Below are positions 50,081 through 60,244 of a DNA stretch of 64,000 nucleotides, in pieces. The notes beneath the pieces are model-generated. The model worked only from the letters and a program-made list of their open reading frames with translations, did not search any database and was not told the DNA's origin. Numbering within the stretch: position 1 is the stretch's first letter; each line of letters begins with the position of its first letter. This stretch comes from Pseudomonas reactans. Lineage in GTDB: Bacteria > Pseudomonadota > Gammaproteobacteria > Pseudomonadales > Pseudomonadaceae. Where the stretch lies: assembly GCF_013385825.1 (NCBI RefSeq), contig NZ_JACAPG010000002.1:62001-126000 (forward strand), given 5' to 3'. Both the position numbers and the translations under genes were made by a program.

Positions 50081-53000
50081 TCAAGGAAACTTGGTTTTGA
50101 TCGCCGCCTCGGAGTATCGGTAGTTCACCCGCAGTTCGACGCCTGCAGGGATATCTTCAGTCGCGAACACAGCACTCAACAGATACTCGCTCCTCACCCC
50201 CGGGCGACTGGTCGCGTGTTCGGCTTCAACCTTGAAGGCAATACTTTCAACGTTGTACCCCGCCGGCGCCTGTCGTACGGGCTTGTCGCTGGCGTCATAT
50301 TCGAAGTGGGTATTGATTCTGGACGTTATGTTGTCGCCCACGAGATAAATCGGTTCGGTGCGGAAAGAACCTGCGTCCGGCACGATCTTGTGACCGACGA
50401 CCATGCCAAACGTACTCTCGGTGCCCACGGAAAAACCATGAGGTATAACGACCCCTCCGTACACCCCCACCACCTCGCCTTTAACGATGCGTCGATTGGC
50501 CACGACCATGGATTGCCCTATCAAAGCCTTCTCTCCTGGCACTTTCACATCGTCCGCCGTAAAGGTTCGCCACTGTAGTTTCTCTTCATAGAGCGCCCCA
50601 ACGTTTTCATACCCTTCAAACTTTATATAGGGCTTTATTTGCGCCGAGGAATAGGTCTCACCCGACTCTATTTTTACCTGTGTCTCCAGGCGTTTGATTC
50701 GAATCGGCTTGCCTTGAAAATCCCTGAGTGGGTACTTGCCATTACTGGCACGGTTGTAAGTGCCCAGTTCGTTTTTGAGCGTCAGAAAGTGAGCTTCCTG
50801 GCGCATGAACCTGAGCTCTGCCGTGGTGTAGGGCGACACAGGCATGGACTCCGAGGCGGGCTCAAATTCATCGTCAGACGAGCCCGCACGCATTCCCCCA
50901 ACCTGGCCTCTGCGCCTCCAAACCCCTTTTACATCCGGCTTGGCCACAATCCCACTGCTGACGAGTTCGAACGGATTATTCGGGCTCTGCACCCGTAGCA
51001 GGTAATGCTGCCCGTCACCGGCGTCCGGCATGCTGGTTATAAAATACTGCTTGCCGTTGAACTCAATGGCTTGCGCCTCTGACAGTGCCAACGCAAATGC
51101 CGGTCGCTCAGCGGGATCCGTCAGGGTTTGAAGGGGCTCCCGAGGCAGCAGGCGCTCAGCGATCTCCTGGCGAGTCAGCGTATCGATCAACGCGGCATCT
51201 TCAATCACAAGGCGAGCCTGCAAGTCCTTGGCCTGTGCGTCGTACGCGCTGGCCGTGAGGCTGCCGTCGGAAAAACGGTCGTGCAACGCGGCCAGCGCCT
51301 CTTGATACGGCCTGCCCTGTGCCTCGAATTGCGGTCGGTATTTCTGGGTCACATAGTCCTGCCAGAACTCGCGGGAAAGGAGCGCCTGAAACTCTTCAGG
51401 CGAGTTATCCAGCGCGATGATTCTGTCATAGGCCGCGTCCAGCATCGCTTGGGTAACGTTGCCCAACGCCGTGAACCTGACTTGCGACGGCTGCCCTGGC
51501 AAGTGCAGTCGGTCCTTGAGGCCATACCGATAAGCCAACCTGATTTCGACTTCCTCCAATTGTGCCAACTGGTGGTTTTTTTGCTCCGTCGTCAGGTCCC
51601 GATTGTTGTTAATCGCCGTTCTGCGCTGATCAATATCGTTCAAGGCGACCTTCTCGACTTCGTCCAGGCGGAACATGCCTCTGGACAAACTCGACAGCGC
51701 CAAGCCCTGGGTTGAATCCATGGCCTGGAGCCTGGCCTTGTAAACCATCGTCATGATTTCCAGGTTACTGAAAGACAATGCAGCACGATCACAACAGGCT
51801 GGCCGGCCCGCCCATTCGAACATTTGCTCGCGCAGGTTTTCGGATTCGGTGGAGTTCTCGGTGATGCTGTCGATGACCTCCCAGACGCGGCGCTGAAGGT
51901 CTTCATGACCTGCGCCCGCCGCTTGCAGGTCTCGCAGCACATTAAAGAAGCCGTCTGCGCCCGCCTGCCCACGCAGGTCATCCCACTGGGCTTTTCTGGT
52001 GGACGCCTGCTCGGTGGACAAGCCTGCCGACCAACGCTGGAACGGTGCGTCATAAGTCACCGCACGCGCGGCGACGCGGCTTGCGTTCAAAGGCACGGAA
52101 GCGACCAGCCGATTCGGTTGATTGGGCGAGGCCAGCCCAGCCTGTTCAAGGCGCTCGCCATATTCTCGGACCTGCTGCAATGTGGCCTCTGACCAGGGAT
52201 TGCCGCTTGCGTCGGTTACGTTATTGACCCGTGCACTCTGGGCCAGTAGTTCCTGTGGTGGCGAGATGACTGACGCCGGGATTGTGGTCATCTGGTTGCC
52301 GATGAGGTCTATGCGGTCCAGCAGCGGTTGCTCGGCCAAACCGGTCGGCCAGTCAGTCAGACCTGCGTGCGCCATGTTAAGCGTGCGCATATCGGTTATC
52401 TGGCTGAAGTCGGGGGAGATACGCAGGTCGTTGTCATTGACGAGTAACGCCCTGAGCGTTACACGCTCTGACAATATCCTGGCCGTTTCCGGGCTCAAGC
52501 GAATCCGGTTGTTCTGTAGAAACAGACGCGTCAACCCCGGCATTTCACCCAAGGCGGGCGGTAATTCACGCAGCTGGTTGCCAGACAAATCCAACCAACG
52601 CACGCCCTGGAACCTTGCGAGAAACCCCTCAGGGGACGTGGCCAGGTTCATGCGGCTCAATTTGAGCGAGCCGACATGGCTGAAGTCAGTATCCAGGTCC
52701 GGCAGGCTCGGCAGGTTCAGGCCACTGAGGTCCAATTCGAGGCCGATTGAGCTGCCGTCAGTGGCCTGCATTTGCGGCGTTTCCTTTCTCCAGCAGCTCA
52801 TGATGCGTTGCTGAGCCTCAAATCGGTCAGCATGAACAGCTCTCTCGATATTCAACTGGCCTGGACGGATATACCGCTGATGCGCGCCGCCGCCTGAGAA
52901 TGTCCAGGCATCGAGCTGGGTCTCGAGTCGATCAAACCCCTGTTCCAGATGGGCCAGCTCCACCTCTGCACCAGCGCCTAGATTCCAGACAAACTCCCTG

Positions 53001-56000
53001 GCCTTTTGCGTGTTGTAGGTCGGGTACATTTTCTGAACTGTCCTTACCCTGGGATTACCGCTGTCAAACGCGTCATGCTCCCCACCCGAAACCAAATCGG
53101 GCCGGCTCTCGCTCAGGCGCCTCCAGTAGCCATCAAATGTTTGCCAATAATCCTCAGGAAACGGGTTGCCCTGCACCATTGTGACGCGATTGACCCGGGC
53201 CATTGCCTCAACCTCTTCAGGTGGCGGGTTCAAATGAGCTTCTGGCACTTGGCGCAACTTGTTGAACCTCAGGTTGACGTACTCCACCGAGGTCAGATGC
53301 TGCATACCGGAAGGCCATTGGTCCATTTGCGTCAGCGCCAAATCCAGTCTTTTCAGCCGGGGCATGTTGCTGAAGTCCAGAGGCATCCCCAGCGGGTTGC
53401 CTGACAACTCAAGCACCTCAAGGCCAGTCATTGCACTAAGCGTTGCTACACTGCGTGCGTTCAACCGGATTTGATTCCCGCGCAGGCTCAAAGAGGTCAG
53501 GCTGTTCATATCAGTGAAGGCCGCAGGCAGTGCGGTAAGCCCGGCGTTGGAGATATCCAAGCGCTTGACATGAGTAAAGTTCTTGAGAAACGTTTCACTA
53601 CTCTCCGACCACTTGAAGTAGCGGATCTCAAGTGTCTCAACATGACTGAAATCTGCAGTCAACGCTGGCAACGTGGCGTCCCCGCCACCGAACGACAGCT
53701 GCAACTTGTTCCCCGTTTCCCGCCGCCAGCAGCGCCTGATTTCATCGGCCCGAACGGCCGCATAACCGCCGCGACGATCAAACTCGGTAACCATGCGTTG
53801 CGGTGCATGCTCTGTCACCCACGCTTTCAACGTGGCGTCCAAGGTCTCGAACTCAGCTTCCAACCGCGTGAGCACACGGGAGATGTTCACGCCCGATGAC
53901 CGAATGAACTCAACCGTTTGCTCCTCACTGAGCGCCGGGTACAGCTTGCGCACCCGTGTCTCGGGAGAATGCAGTGTACGGTCACTGACACGGCGCAATC
54001 GGCTGCAGCCGGGCCCGCCGCCCAACAAGCGCATCGTAGGATCATAGGGTGGCTTGAGGACCGGGTGCTCCAACAAAACCGTGCGTAATTGGGGGCGTGG
54101 CAACGGTGATTGCCTAATGGCTTGCTTGAGCTGCGAACTGTCACTCAGGTTCATGGTCTGCTGCTCCTGGGGCGACATTGCCTCCCAGACCGCTGTGTAA
54201 AAGTCCCCTGGGCCCTGGGTCAAAAACTCACCGTTTTCCTGGATAACCAGCGTCCTGGCCGGCGTGATGTCCGGGGAGCCGATGGCATCCAATGTCGGCC
54301 CTTGCGCCGAATACTGCCGTAGCTCAAGTCGCGTTCCGCGCCGCCACCCCGGCAGGGTTTCAAGGGTACGCAAGGCAAGGCGCTGGCTGTCGACGTCCGT
54401 CAGGGTGTCCAGGTGCAGCCCTTCATAGGCGCGGGATACGCGGGTTTCCTGCTCAAACCATCGCGCTTGCGCAGCCTGGGTTTCAGGCAGGCGACCAGTG
54501 CGGCGAAACACCTGCAAATCGTCAGCACCCAGCGTTTCAAGCACGTGCGCAGCCACCGTTGGCGACAGTTTTGGATAAGCATCCAGCACCCGTTGAACAT
54601 CTGGATCATCGGTGCGGGTAGAGGCCTTGAAACGCTCTTCCACCAACGTGCCTTTGAGGGACGCCGCCGTGCTGGCGATGAACTGGCGCAGTTGGTGGGC
54701 CCGCGAATGTAAGGAGTCTTGAGGGTTGCCGGGCATTTCCGTGAGCGCCGGGTCATCCCCTTGCAATGTGTACAGCACCTCGTTGAGCAACTCGCCCCGG
54801 TCCATATGACCTTGGCTCAGCGCCACCACTTTCCTTGGGGTCGATGCCGGGCCGACGCTTTCCCAAAGGATCTTGGCGTTATTGTCGATGACCCGAAGCA
54901 ACGGCGTGTCAGGCAGCAGGCCGCGGCGCCGCATGAGGTCGAGTTGCAACGCCGGGTCAGCTTTTGCGTAAACCCGCGGATCGGTACTGTTCATCTGCTC
55001 GACGAACGTCGTGAGCTCTTGATGGATCTCGAAACGATGAAGGGTTTCCTCAAGCACCAGCGGGAGCGGTTCATGATTAACGAAGGTTTCACGCAAGGTA
55101 TCAGGCTCTACCCCACTGACACGGACTTGATCCGCGTGCTCGGCCAACCCCAGTCGTTTGAGCAGTGTGGGGTCGTCCCAGGTCAACGGCTCTTCAAGTT
55201 CATGGCTCCAGGCTCCCTGATGGTTATGCTCCAGTTTTGGTGCATAGGCGTCGGGCCGGGTCGGGTGCTGGATTCGGTATTGGCCGGTGTCCGTGTCCTG
55301 TTTGACCTGATAATGCTTGCCCTCCAGTGGCAACACCGCCTGGTCGTCGACCTGATGCAGCCCCAGCTTGCCGGCGTTGGACTCTGGTACCAGTTCGACC
55401 GTGGACGCATAGGGACCAAGGTCCGCCCTCCATAGCATCTGCTTGCCTGACGGCATCGTGACGGATTTGAGATGATCAAGCGTGTTCACATACTTGATCC
55501 TGGGCAACACTTTGGCACCCGCGGCAAAGAACGCCGCATTGAGTGCCACCGAGGCGAAGTGTGCCCACGCCTCTTTCGTATCTCCCTGCTCAGCCGCTGC
55601 GATCCCTTCGTATACCTCGTAACACATCTGCGCCGCGCCGACGGCCAGCATGATCGGCCCCAGGCCCGGCACCACAAAAGCGGCCACGTTCAGAACACTG
55701 AGTACCGCATCGAGGTAGCTTTCCAACCGTTCGGTTCGAGCCTTCGCATCCTCGTCTCCCGTCGGCACGGCGACCGCTCGTGCATCGGCATAAATCTTAG
55801 TGATGTGCGCATTGGCCACGTGCTCCCACACATTGCCCCACAGGTACCTGTCATCCAGACGCAAGCGCCCAGGATTGGGCTGCAGCGGGTAATCCAGCGT
55901 TGCATCGTCGTTGCCCGCAGGCTGATACAACCGGTTGAATTGTTTAAAGAACTTGCCCTGGTCACGCTTGGGAATAAACCGGCTGAAAAAGCGCCGGTAA

Positions 56001-57094
56001 GAGACGCTGTGCAGGCGCATCCTGAGGTCGGCCATGAAATCGGCGCTGGAGGTATATTCCCTGAGCGGTTGCTGTGGGTCATTCGGGATGTACACCAGCA
56101 GCCGTTCGACGCGGGTACTGTCAGCGCGGTCCGGACCTATCAGCAGGGGGCCGACCAGCTCAATGCCGAAGGCTCTCAAGACCGCGAACGTGACGCGCCG
56201 ACCATCCAGACTCACGTTCGGCGTATCGGCCAGCACTTGCTTGAGCATCTCGTAGGCAGTGTCGCTGATACCGGCCAAAACACGGCCACTGCGGTGGTCT
56301 TTGCCGAGCTGTAGATGGGCGACCTCAACGCTGAGCGCCAGTTGTTGACGGTGATGTTCTCGCAGTTGCTGGTCCAGTGCATCGCGCTCAGCCTTCGTTG
56401 CCGGATACAGCACCTCTTTGAGGTGTGCTTGATAACGCGCGCCCAGGTCCAGGGTGCGGCAGAGCTTGGCAAAGGCATGCGCAGGGATGGCCACGGCCTG
56501 GGAAGTGACCGCGTAGACCGTTGGAATGATTTCGCCGTCGTACGCGCTGAACGTGGTGATAACGCGGCAATCGGCACACGTCAGCGGCTGCTCATCGTCA
56601 GGCTCGAAATTGGCCAGTGCGGCTTCCAGCAGGGAAATGCCCTGATACCGGTCGTTGAGCGTCGAGTTGTCCTGCTGCTCCAGCACAAAAGCGCCGAACA
56701 TGTCCGTACGGCCGTGTGATGCACGGTATTTGCGGGCGAAGTAGGTGTTATGAACATCGATGTCCAGCTTGAATTCTTTTTTGATCGCCTCTTTCAGCAG
56801 CGTTTCGGCAAAGTCCGCAATATCGGTGAGGCTGCCCAGGCGATTTTCGATGGTGTTCAACGTCTCGCGATAGCGGGTGTGGGCGTCTCCCAGTACCCCT
56901 TTGGCTTCAGTTGAAGCGGCCCGATACCAACTGGGCAGTTGGTGCATTTCGTGGCTGGCGAACTCTTCCTGGCGTTGCGTGCTCGCCTGGTTGAACCAGG
57001 CGGGCACACGGTCTTTCAGGAAGTCGTAATGAACACCGCGAGCGTCGGCGTTGAACACGCCGACGAGCGTGGCAGTTGAGTTGGGTTGTGACAT
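50081..57094 (-). CDS. Giant DUF6543-LRR-NEL E3 ligase-SET protein (2337 aa), likely host-directed effector
   Basis: Probably delivered to eukaryotic cells. Residues about 20-430 resemble the DUF6543 (dermonecrotic-toxin-like) region. Hydrophobic segments at about 464-490 and 516-527 could form a membrane hairpin. Two related leucine-rich-repeat blocks lie at about 1150-1290 and 1450-1610, each preceded by a YPxxxxxxxxxF helical module and a CWRxET segment. Residues about 1640-1990 match the NEL domain of IpaH/SspH E3 ubiquitin ligases, with CCD at 1767-1769 giving catalytic Cys1767. Residues about 2190-2337 are SET-like: VANRRIVKGEVVGVYGGVVI, NITSRINTH (2255-2263), ATEDIPAGVELRVNYRYSE. There is no Sec signal. 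AAGGA lies nine bases before the ATG. The secretion route is not visible. Confidence 0.85.
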   Translation of the reverse strand: MSQPNSTATLVGVFNADARGVHYDFLKDRVPAWFNQASTQRQEEFASHEMHQLPSWYRAASTEAKGVLGDAHTRYRETLNTIENRLGSLTDIADFAETLLKEAIKKEFKLDIDVHNTYFARKYRASHGRTDMFGAFVLEQQDNSTLNDRYQGISLLEAALANFEPDDEQPLTCADCRVITTFSAYDGEIIPTVYAVTSQAVAIPAHAFAKLCRTLDLGARYQAHLKEVLYPATKAERDALDQQLREHHRQQLALSVEVAHLQLGKDHRSGRVLAGISDTAYEMLKQVLADTPNVSLDGRRVTFAVLRAFGIELVGPLLIGPDRADSTRVERLLVYIPNDPQQPLREYTSSADFMADLRMRLHSVSYRRFFSRFIPKRDQGKFFKQFNRLYQPAGNDDATLDYPLQPNPGRLRLDDRYLWGNVWEHVANAHITKIYADARAVAVPTGDEDAKARTERLESYLDAVLSVLNVAAFVVPGLGPIMLAVGAAQMCYEVYEGIAAAEQGDTKEAWAHFASVALNAAFFAAGAKVLPRIKYVNTLDHLKSVTMPSGKQMLWRADLGPYASTVELVPESNAGKLGLHQVDDQAVLPLEGKHYQVKQDTDTGQYRIQHPTRPDAYAPKLEHNHQGAWSHELEEPLTWDDPTLLKRLGLAEHADQVRVSGVEPDTLRETFVNHEPLPLVLEETLHRFEIHQELTTFVEQMNSTDPRVYAKADPALQLDLMRRRGLLPDTPLLRVIDNNAKILWESVGPASTPRKVVALSQGHMDRGELLNEVLYTLQGDDPALTEMPGNPQDSLHSRAHQLRQFIASTAASLKGTLVEERFKASTRTDDPDVQRVLDAYPKLSPTVAAHVLETLGADDLQVFRRTGRLPETQAAQARWFEQETRVSRAYEGLHLDTLTDVDSQRLALRTLETLPGWRRGTRLELRQYSAQGPTLDAIGSPDITPARTLVIQENGEFLTQGPGDFYTAVWEAMSPQEQQTMNLSDSSQLKQAIRQSPLPRPQLRTVLLEHPVLKPPYDPTMRLLGGGPGCSRLRRVSDRTLHSPETRVRKLYPALSEEQTVEFIRSSGVNISRVLTRLEAEFETLDATLKAWVTEHAPQRMVTEFDRRGGYAAVRADEIRRCWRRETGNKLQLSFGGGDATLPALTADFSHVETLEIRYFKWSESSETFLKNFTHVKRLDISNAGLTALPAAFTDMNSLTSLSLRGNQIRLNARSVATLSAMTGLEVLELSGNPLGMPLDFSNMPRLKRLDLALTQMDQWPSGMQHLTSVEYVNLRFNKLRQVPEAHLNPPPEEVEAMARVNRVTMVQGNPFPEDYWQTFDGYWRRLSESRPDLVSGGEHDAFDSGNPRVRTVQKMYPTYNTQKAREFVWNLGAGAEVELAHLEQGFDRLETQLDAWTFSGGGAHQRYIRPGQLNIERAVHADRFEAQQRIMSCWRKETPQMQATDGSSIGLELDLSGLNLPSLPDLDTDFSHVGSLKLSRMNLATSPEGFLARFQGVRWLDLSGNQLRELPPALGEMPGLTRLFLQNNRIRLSPETARILSERVTLRALLVNDNDLRISPDFSQITDMRTLNMAHAGLTDWPTGLAEQPLLDRIDLIGNQMTTIPASVISPPQELLAQSARVNNVTDASGNPWSEATLQQVREYGERLEQAGLASPNQPNRLVASVPLNASRVAARAVTYDAPFQRWSAGLSTEQASTRKAQWDDLRGQAGADGFFNVLRDLQAAGAGHEDLQRRVWEVIDSITENSTESENLREQMFEWAGRPACCDRAALSFSNLEIMTMVYKARLQAMDSTQGLALSSLSRGMFRLDEVEKVALNDIDQRRTAINNNRDLTTEQKNHQLAQLEEVEIRLAYRYGLKDRLHLPGQPSQVRFTALGNVTQAMLDAAYDRIIALDNSPEEFQALLSREFWQDYVTQKYRPQFEAQGRPYQEALAALHDRFSDGSLTASAYDAQAKDLQARLVIEDAALIDTLTRQEIAERLLPREPLQTLTDPAERPAFALALSEAQAIEFNGKQYFITSMPDAGDGQHYLLRVQSPNNPFELVSSGIVAKPDVKGVWRRRGQVGGMRAGSSDDEFEPASESMPVSPYTTAELRFMRQEAHFLTLKNELGTYNRASNGKYPLRDFQGKPIRIKRLETQVKIESGETYSSAQIKPYIKFEGYENVGALYEEKLQWRTFTADDVKVPGEKALIGQSMVVANRRIVKGEVVGVYGGVVIPHGFSVGTESTFGMVVGHKIVPDAGSFRTEPIYLVGDNITSRINTHFEYDASDKPVRQAPAGYNVESIAFKVEAEHATSRPGVRSEYLLSAVFATEDIPAGVELRVNYRYSEAAIKTKFP

Positions 57095-57112
57095 GACGGA
57101 TCGTCCTTGAGG

Positions 57113-57128
57113 TGAGGTAAAGACCTCA
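57113..57128. promoter_or_regulatory. Inverted repeat in the leader of the NEL-SET gene
   Basis: TGAGGT-AAAG-ACCTCA is a perfect 6-bp hairpin with a 4-base loop. On the minus strand it ends about four bases before the AAGGA ribosome binding site of the giant gene. Its placement mirrors the hairpin before the DUF4329 giant. Confidence 0.4.
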
Positions 57129-57164
57129 GCCTATCGAGCGATACGGTGTTGACGGCCTGCATAG

Positions 57165-57623
57165 TTATGGCTTGGTTTCCGCGCTTTTCCGGCCCATCGT
57201 TTTGTCGCAAAACCTGCGCCGGATGTTTTGAGTTTCCTCGGCCAGCGTGGAGTAGTCGGCTGTGTATTGTTCATCCGTCATCACCTGGCCGGAACGGATG
57301 TCCTGAGTGGGCTTGCCCAACCTACGACCTGCCATGTCGATGGTCATGCGCAAGGCGGCTTTTTCTGTGCCCGATAAGCGCCCATCGGCGGCCCATGCCT
57401 CTTGTGCCTTCAGCAAGTCTTCCAGGGCATTGCCCTTTGTTGAGCGTGTCTTTTTGTGCTTGGGTAGCGCAGATGTACCAGGCGGGCAGTTCAGGCTTGA
57501 GCTGGCGCAAGGCAACCCGATTTTGCTCGGATGCACTGACCAAAACCTGCGGTATATGGTTGACGAGCGTCGTGAAGTGCTGCCCCTGGTCTCCCGGAGG
57601 GGTGGGGCTTGAGAAAGGGCCAT
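57165..57623 (-). pseudogene. Frame-damaged DUF6543-type N-terminal relic
   Basis: The frame from ATG 57623 stays open for 152 codons, but only its two ends look like protein. Between about 57433 and about 57590 the sensible reading is in another frame. There it encodes TLVNHIPQVLVSASEQNRVA and then LPAWYICATQAQKDTL, which aligns with the start of the neighbouring giant (RVPAWFNQASTQRQ then LPSWYRAASTEAKG). One extra G in AAAGGGCAATG (about 57430-57440) and one missing base near CCTCCGGGAGACC (about 57590-57600) would join the three parts into one 152-aa product. That product still lacks most of a DUF6543 domain, so the gene is a truncated relic or the sequence has two indel errors. Confidence 0.6.
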
Positions 57624-57692
57624 GAATCGTTACCTCATCGAGAAATGAGGAGCTTATTCATGGCCCACCAAGGTCTGGGCCTAACTATCCAG

Positions 57693-58637
57693 TCAGTTGC
57701 TCCAGCCTTCACGCGCGTTGAAATCGCAGCGTTCTGCCAACTTTGTCCACAACGCCCTGGTGTCGTCGTCGGACGTTTTGGGCATCACGGCCTTGAGCTG
57801 GATGAACAGATAACCCCGTTCCCCGCTCTTGTTCAGCAAACCATGGCCCTTGGCGCGCATGCGCTGGCCGTTCTGGCTGCCGGCAGGCACCTTGAGGTTG
57901 ATCTTGCCGGTCAGCGTCGGCACAGCTACTTCCGTACCCAACGCCAACTCCCACGGTGCCAGCGGCACGGTGATTACCAGGTCCTGACCTTCCACCTCGA
58001 ACTTGGAGTGTGGTGCAAATTTGATGATCAGGTACAGGTCACCATTGGCCCCGCCGCCAATCCCCGGCGCGCCCTGCGCCTTGAGGCGGATGCGCTCACC
58101 GTCGGCTACGCCAGCGGGGATCTTCACGTTGAGGCTCTTGGTAGTGTTGCTGACGTGCCGGCCCGAGGCGTCGTATTGCGGCACCTGGAAGCTGATCTGC
58201 TTGGACTCGGTGGACAGCGTCTCTTCAAGGGACACGGTCAGTTGCATCTCCACGTCCTGGCCCTTGCGCCCGGTCGGACGGCGCTGGCCGCCGCCGAAAC
58301 CGTCGCCACGGGAGCCGAAGATCGAACTGAAGAAGTCCGAGAAGTCCTCACCACCGCCGCCACCGCCAAAGCCGCCACGGCTCTGCCAACCCGGAGGCCC
58401 TTGGAATGGCTGGCCATGCTGGCCGTATTTGCGCAGTTCGTCGTATTCGGCGCGTTTGTCGGCGCTTTTGAGCGCCTCATAGGCTTCGGACGCATCCTTG
58501 AACTTGGCTTCGGCGTCTTTTTCCTTGCTCACATCGGGGTGATATTTGCGCGCGAGCTTGCGGTAGGCCGCCTTGATTTCCTTGTCGTCAGCCGTCGGCT
58601 CTACGCCCAATATCTTGTAGTAGTCTTTGAAATCCAT
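57693..58637 (-). CDS. cbpA: DnaJ-class co-chaperone, CbpA-like
   Basis: Stimulates a DnaK-type ATPase (314 aa). It has a J domain with the HPD tripeptide ([11 protein letters not shown]), a Gly/Phe-rich linker at about 75-115, and two C-terminal substrate-binding domains without a zinc finger, as in CbpA rather than DnaJ. ATG 58637 was chosen; the 21 upstream codons are not conserved. It lies divergent from an Hsp70-like gene, which may be its partner. The 238-bp gap between them holds both promoters, but no clear element. Confidence 0.92.
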   Translation of the reverse strand: MDFKDYYKILGVEPTADDKEIKAAYRKLARKYHPDVSKEKDAEAKFKDASEAYEALKSADKRAEYDELRKYGQHGQPFQGPPGWQSRGGFGGGGGGEDFSDFFSSIFGSRGDGFGGGQRRPTGRKGQDVEMQLTVSLEETLSTESKQISFQVPQYDASGRHVSNTTKSLNVKIPAGVADGERIRLKAQGAPGIGGGANGDLYLIIKFAPHSKFEVEGQDLVITVPLAPWELALGTEVAVPTLTGKINLKVPAGSQNGQRMRAKGHGLLNKSGERGYLFIQLKAVMPKTSDDDTRALWTKLAERCDFNAREGWSN

Positions 58638-58875
58638 CGGCGGTTCACCATCCTTAATCGAGATCGCACAGCCCGGGGCACAACGTGCGCTGGTTTGCAC
58701 CTGTTGAGTCTTGTGGCCTGGGGGTGCGTCAAAGTGTTATCGGCGCTTGCCGTATGCAGCAGATGTGGGGGCAAATCCCCAGGTTTCAAGGAAGATTTAA
58801 CAGATGGTCGGCCTACGCATCCGCCCTCGACTGGCATACACTGCGCGGCCGTTTTTCAACCGGAACCTGATTGTC

Positions 58876-60144
58876 ATGGAAAACTCATCCCCAGCCCGTG
58901 CCTGCGGCATCGACTTTGGCACGTCCAACTCCACCGTCGGCTGGATCCGTCCCGGCGAGGAGACGCTTATTGCGCTGGAGGACGACAAAATCACCCTGCC
59001 GTCGGTGGTGTTCTTCAACTTCGAGGAACGCCGCCCGGTGTACGGTCGCCTGGCGCTGCACGAGTACCTGGAAAACTACGAAGGCCGGCTGATGCGCTCG
59101 CTCAAGAGCCTGCTGGGCTCCAAGCTGATCAAGCACGACACCAGCGTGCTCGGCACGGCGATGCCCTTCACCGACCTGCTGGCGCTGTTTATCGGCCAGC
59201 TCAAGAGCCGCGCCGAAGCCAACGCCGGCCGTGAATTCGAAGAAGTGGTGCTGGGCCGTCCGGTGTTTTTCGTCGATGACGACCCAATGGCCGACCAGGA
59301 AGCGGAAAACACCCTGGTCGACGTGGCGCGCAAGATCGGCTTCAAGGACATTTCGTTCCAGTACGAGCCAATCGCGGCGGCGTTCGACTACGAGTCGACC
59401 ATCGAGAAAGAAGAGTTGGTGCTGATCGTCGACATTGGCGGTGGTACCTCCGACTTCTCACTGGTGCGCCTGTCACCAAATCGTCGCCACAACGACAACC
59501 GCCAGAGCGACATTCTCGCCACCGGCGGTGTGCACATCGGCGGGACCGACTTCGACAAACAGCTCTCGCTGAACGGCATGATGCCGCTGTTCGGCTACGG
59601 CAGCCGCATGAAGAGCGGCGCCTACATGCCGACCAGCCACCACATGAACCTGGCCACCTGGCACACCATCAACTCGGTGTACTCGCAAAAATCCCAGCTG
59701 GCATTAGGCAGCATGCGCTATGACATTGAAGACACGGGTGGCATCGACCGCCTGTTCAAGTTGATCGAACAGCGTGCCGGACACTGGTTGGCCATGGAAG
59801 TGGAAGAAACCAAGATCCAACTGACCCATGAAGACAGCCGCCACGTGGCGCTGGACCGCATCGAAGCAGGCCTGAGCGTAGACCTGAGTCGGGCGTTGTT
59901 CGAGTCATCCATCGACGCCTTGCTGGAGCGTGTACGCGGTAGCGTGACGCAGTTGCTCAACGACGCTTCGGTGAGCGTGGCGCAAGTGGACACGGTGTTC
60001 TTTACCGGCGGTTCCAGCGGCATTCCGGCACTGCGCCACAGCATTTCGGCGATGTTGCCGAATGCGCGGCATGTGGAAGGCAATATCTTTGGCAGTATCG
60101 GCAGTGGTCTGGCGATCGAGGCCAGCAAGCGCTACGGCTACTAA
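58876..60144 (+). CDS. Hsp70 family protein, YegD-like
   Basis: A 422-aa actin-fold ATPase related to Hsp70 but without the usual C-terminal substrate-binding domain. Phosphate loop 1 is GIDFGTSNSTVGW, phosphate loop 2 IVDIGGGTSDFSLV, and the adenosine motif FFTGGSSGIPALR. The length is near that of E. coli YegD (about 450 aa). ATG 58876 was chosen because the upstream 24 codons lie before the conserved N-terminus. The client is unknown. The J-protein gene next to it, divergently transcribed, suggests that they work together. Confidence 0.88.
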   Translation: MENSSPARACGIDFGTSNSTVGWIRPGEETLIALEDDKITLPSVVFFNFEERRPVYGRLALHEYLENYEGRLMRSLKSLLGSKLIKHDTSVLGTAMPFTDLLALFIGQLKSRAEANAGREFEEVVLGRPVFFVDDDPMADQEAENTLVDVARKIGFKDISFQYEPIAAAFDYESTIEKEELVLIVDIGGGTSDFSLVRLSPNRRHNDNRQSDILATGGVHIGGTDFDKQLSLNGMMPLFGYGSRMKSGAYMPTSHHMNLATWHTINSVYSQKSQLALGSMRYDIEDTGGIDRLFKLIEQRAGHWLAMEVEETKIQLTHEDSRHVALDRIEAGLSVDLSRALFESSIDALLERVRGSVTQLLNDASVSVAQVDTVFFTGGSSGIPALRHSISAMLPNARHVEGNIFGSIGSGLAIEASKRYGY

Positions 60145-60152
60145 AAGATCAA

Positions 60153-60236
60153 CTGTAGGAGCGAGCTTGCTCGCGAAACACCTGAGAGCGCTGCGTTATC
60201 GTTGGCGTTCTTCGCGAGCAAGCTCGCTCCTACAGG
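60153..60236. repeat. REPIN (GAGCGAGC type) after the Hsp70-like gene
   Basis: Perfect inverted arms TGTAGGAGCGAGCTTGCTCGCGAA and TTCGCGAGCAAGCTCGCTCCTACA around about 36 bp. Confidence 0.9.
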
Positions 60237-60244
60237 TTACTGCG

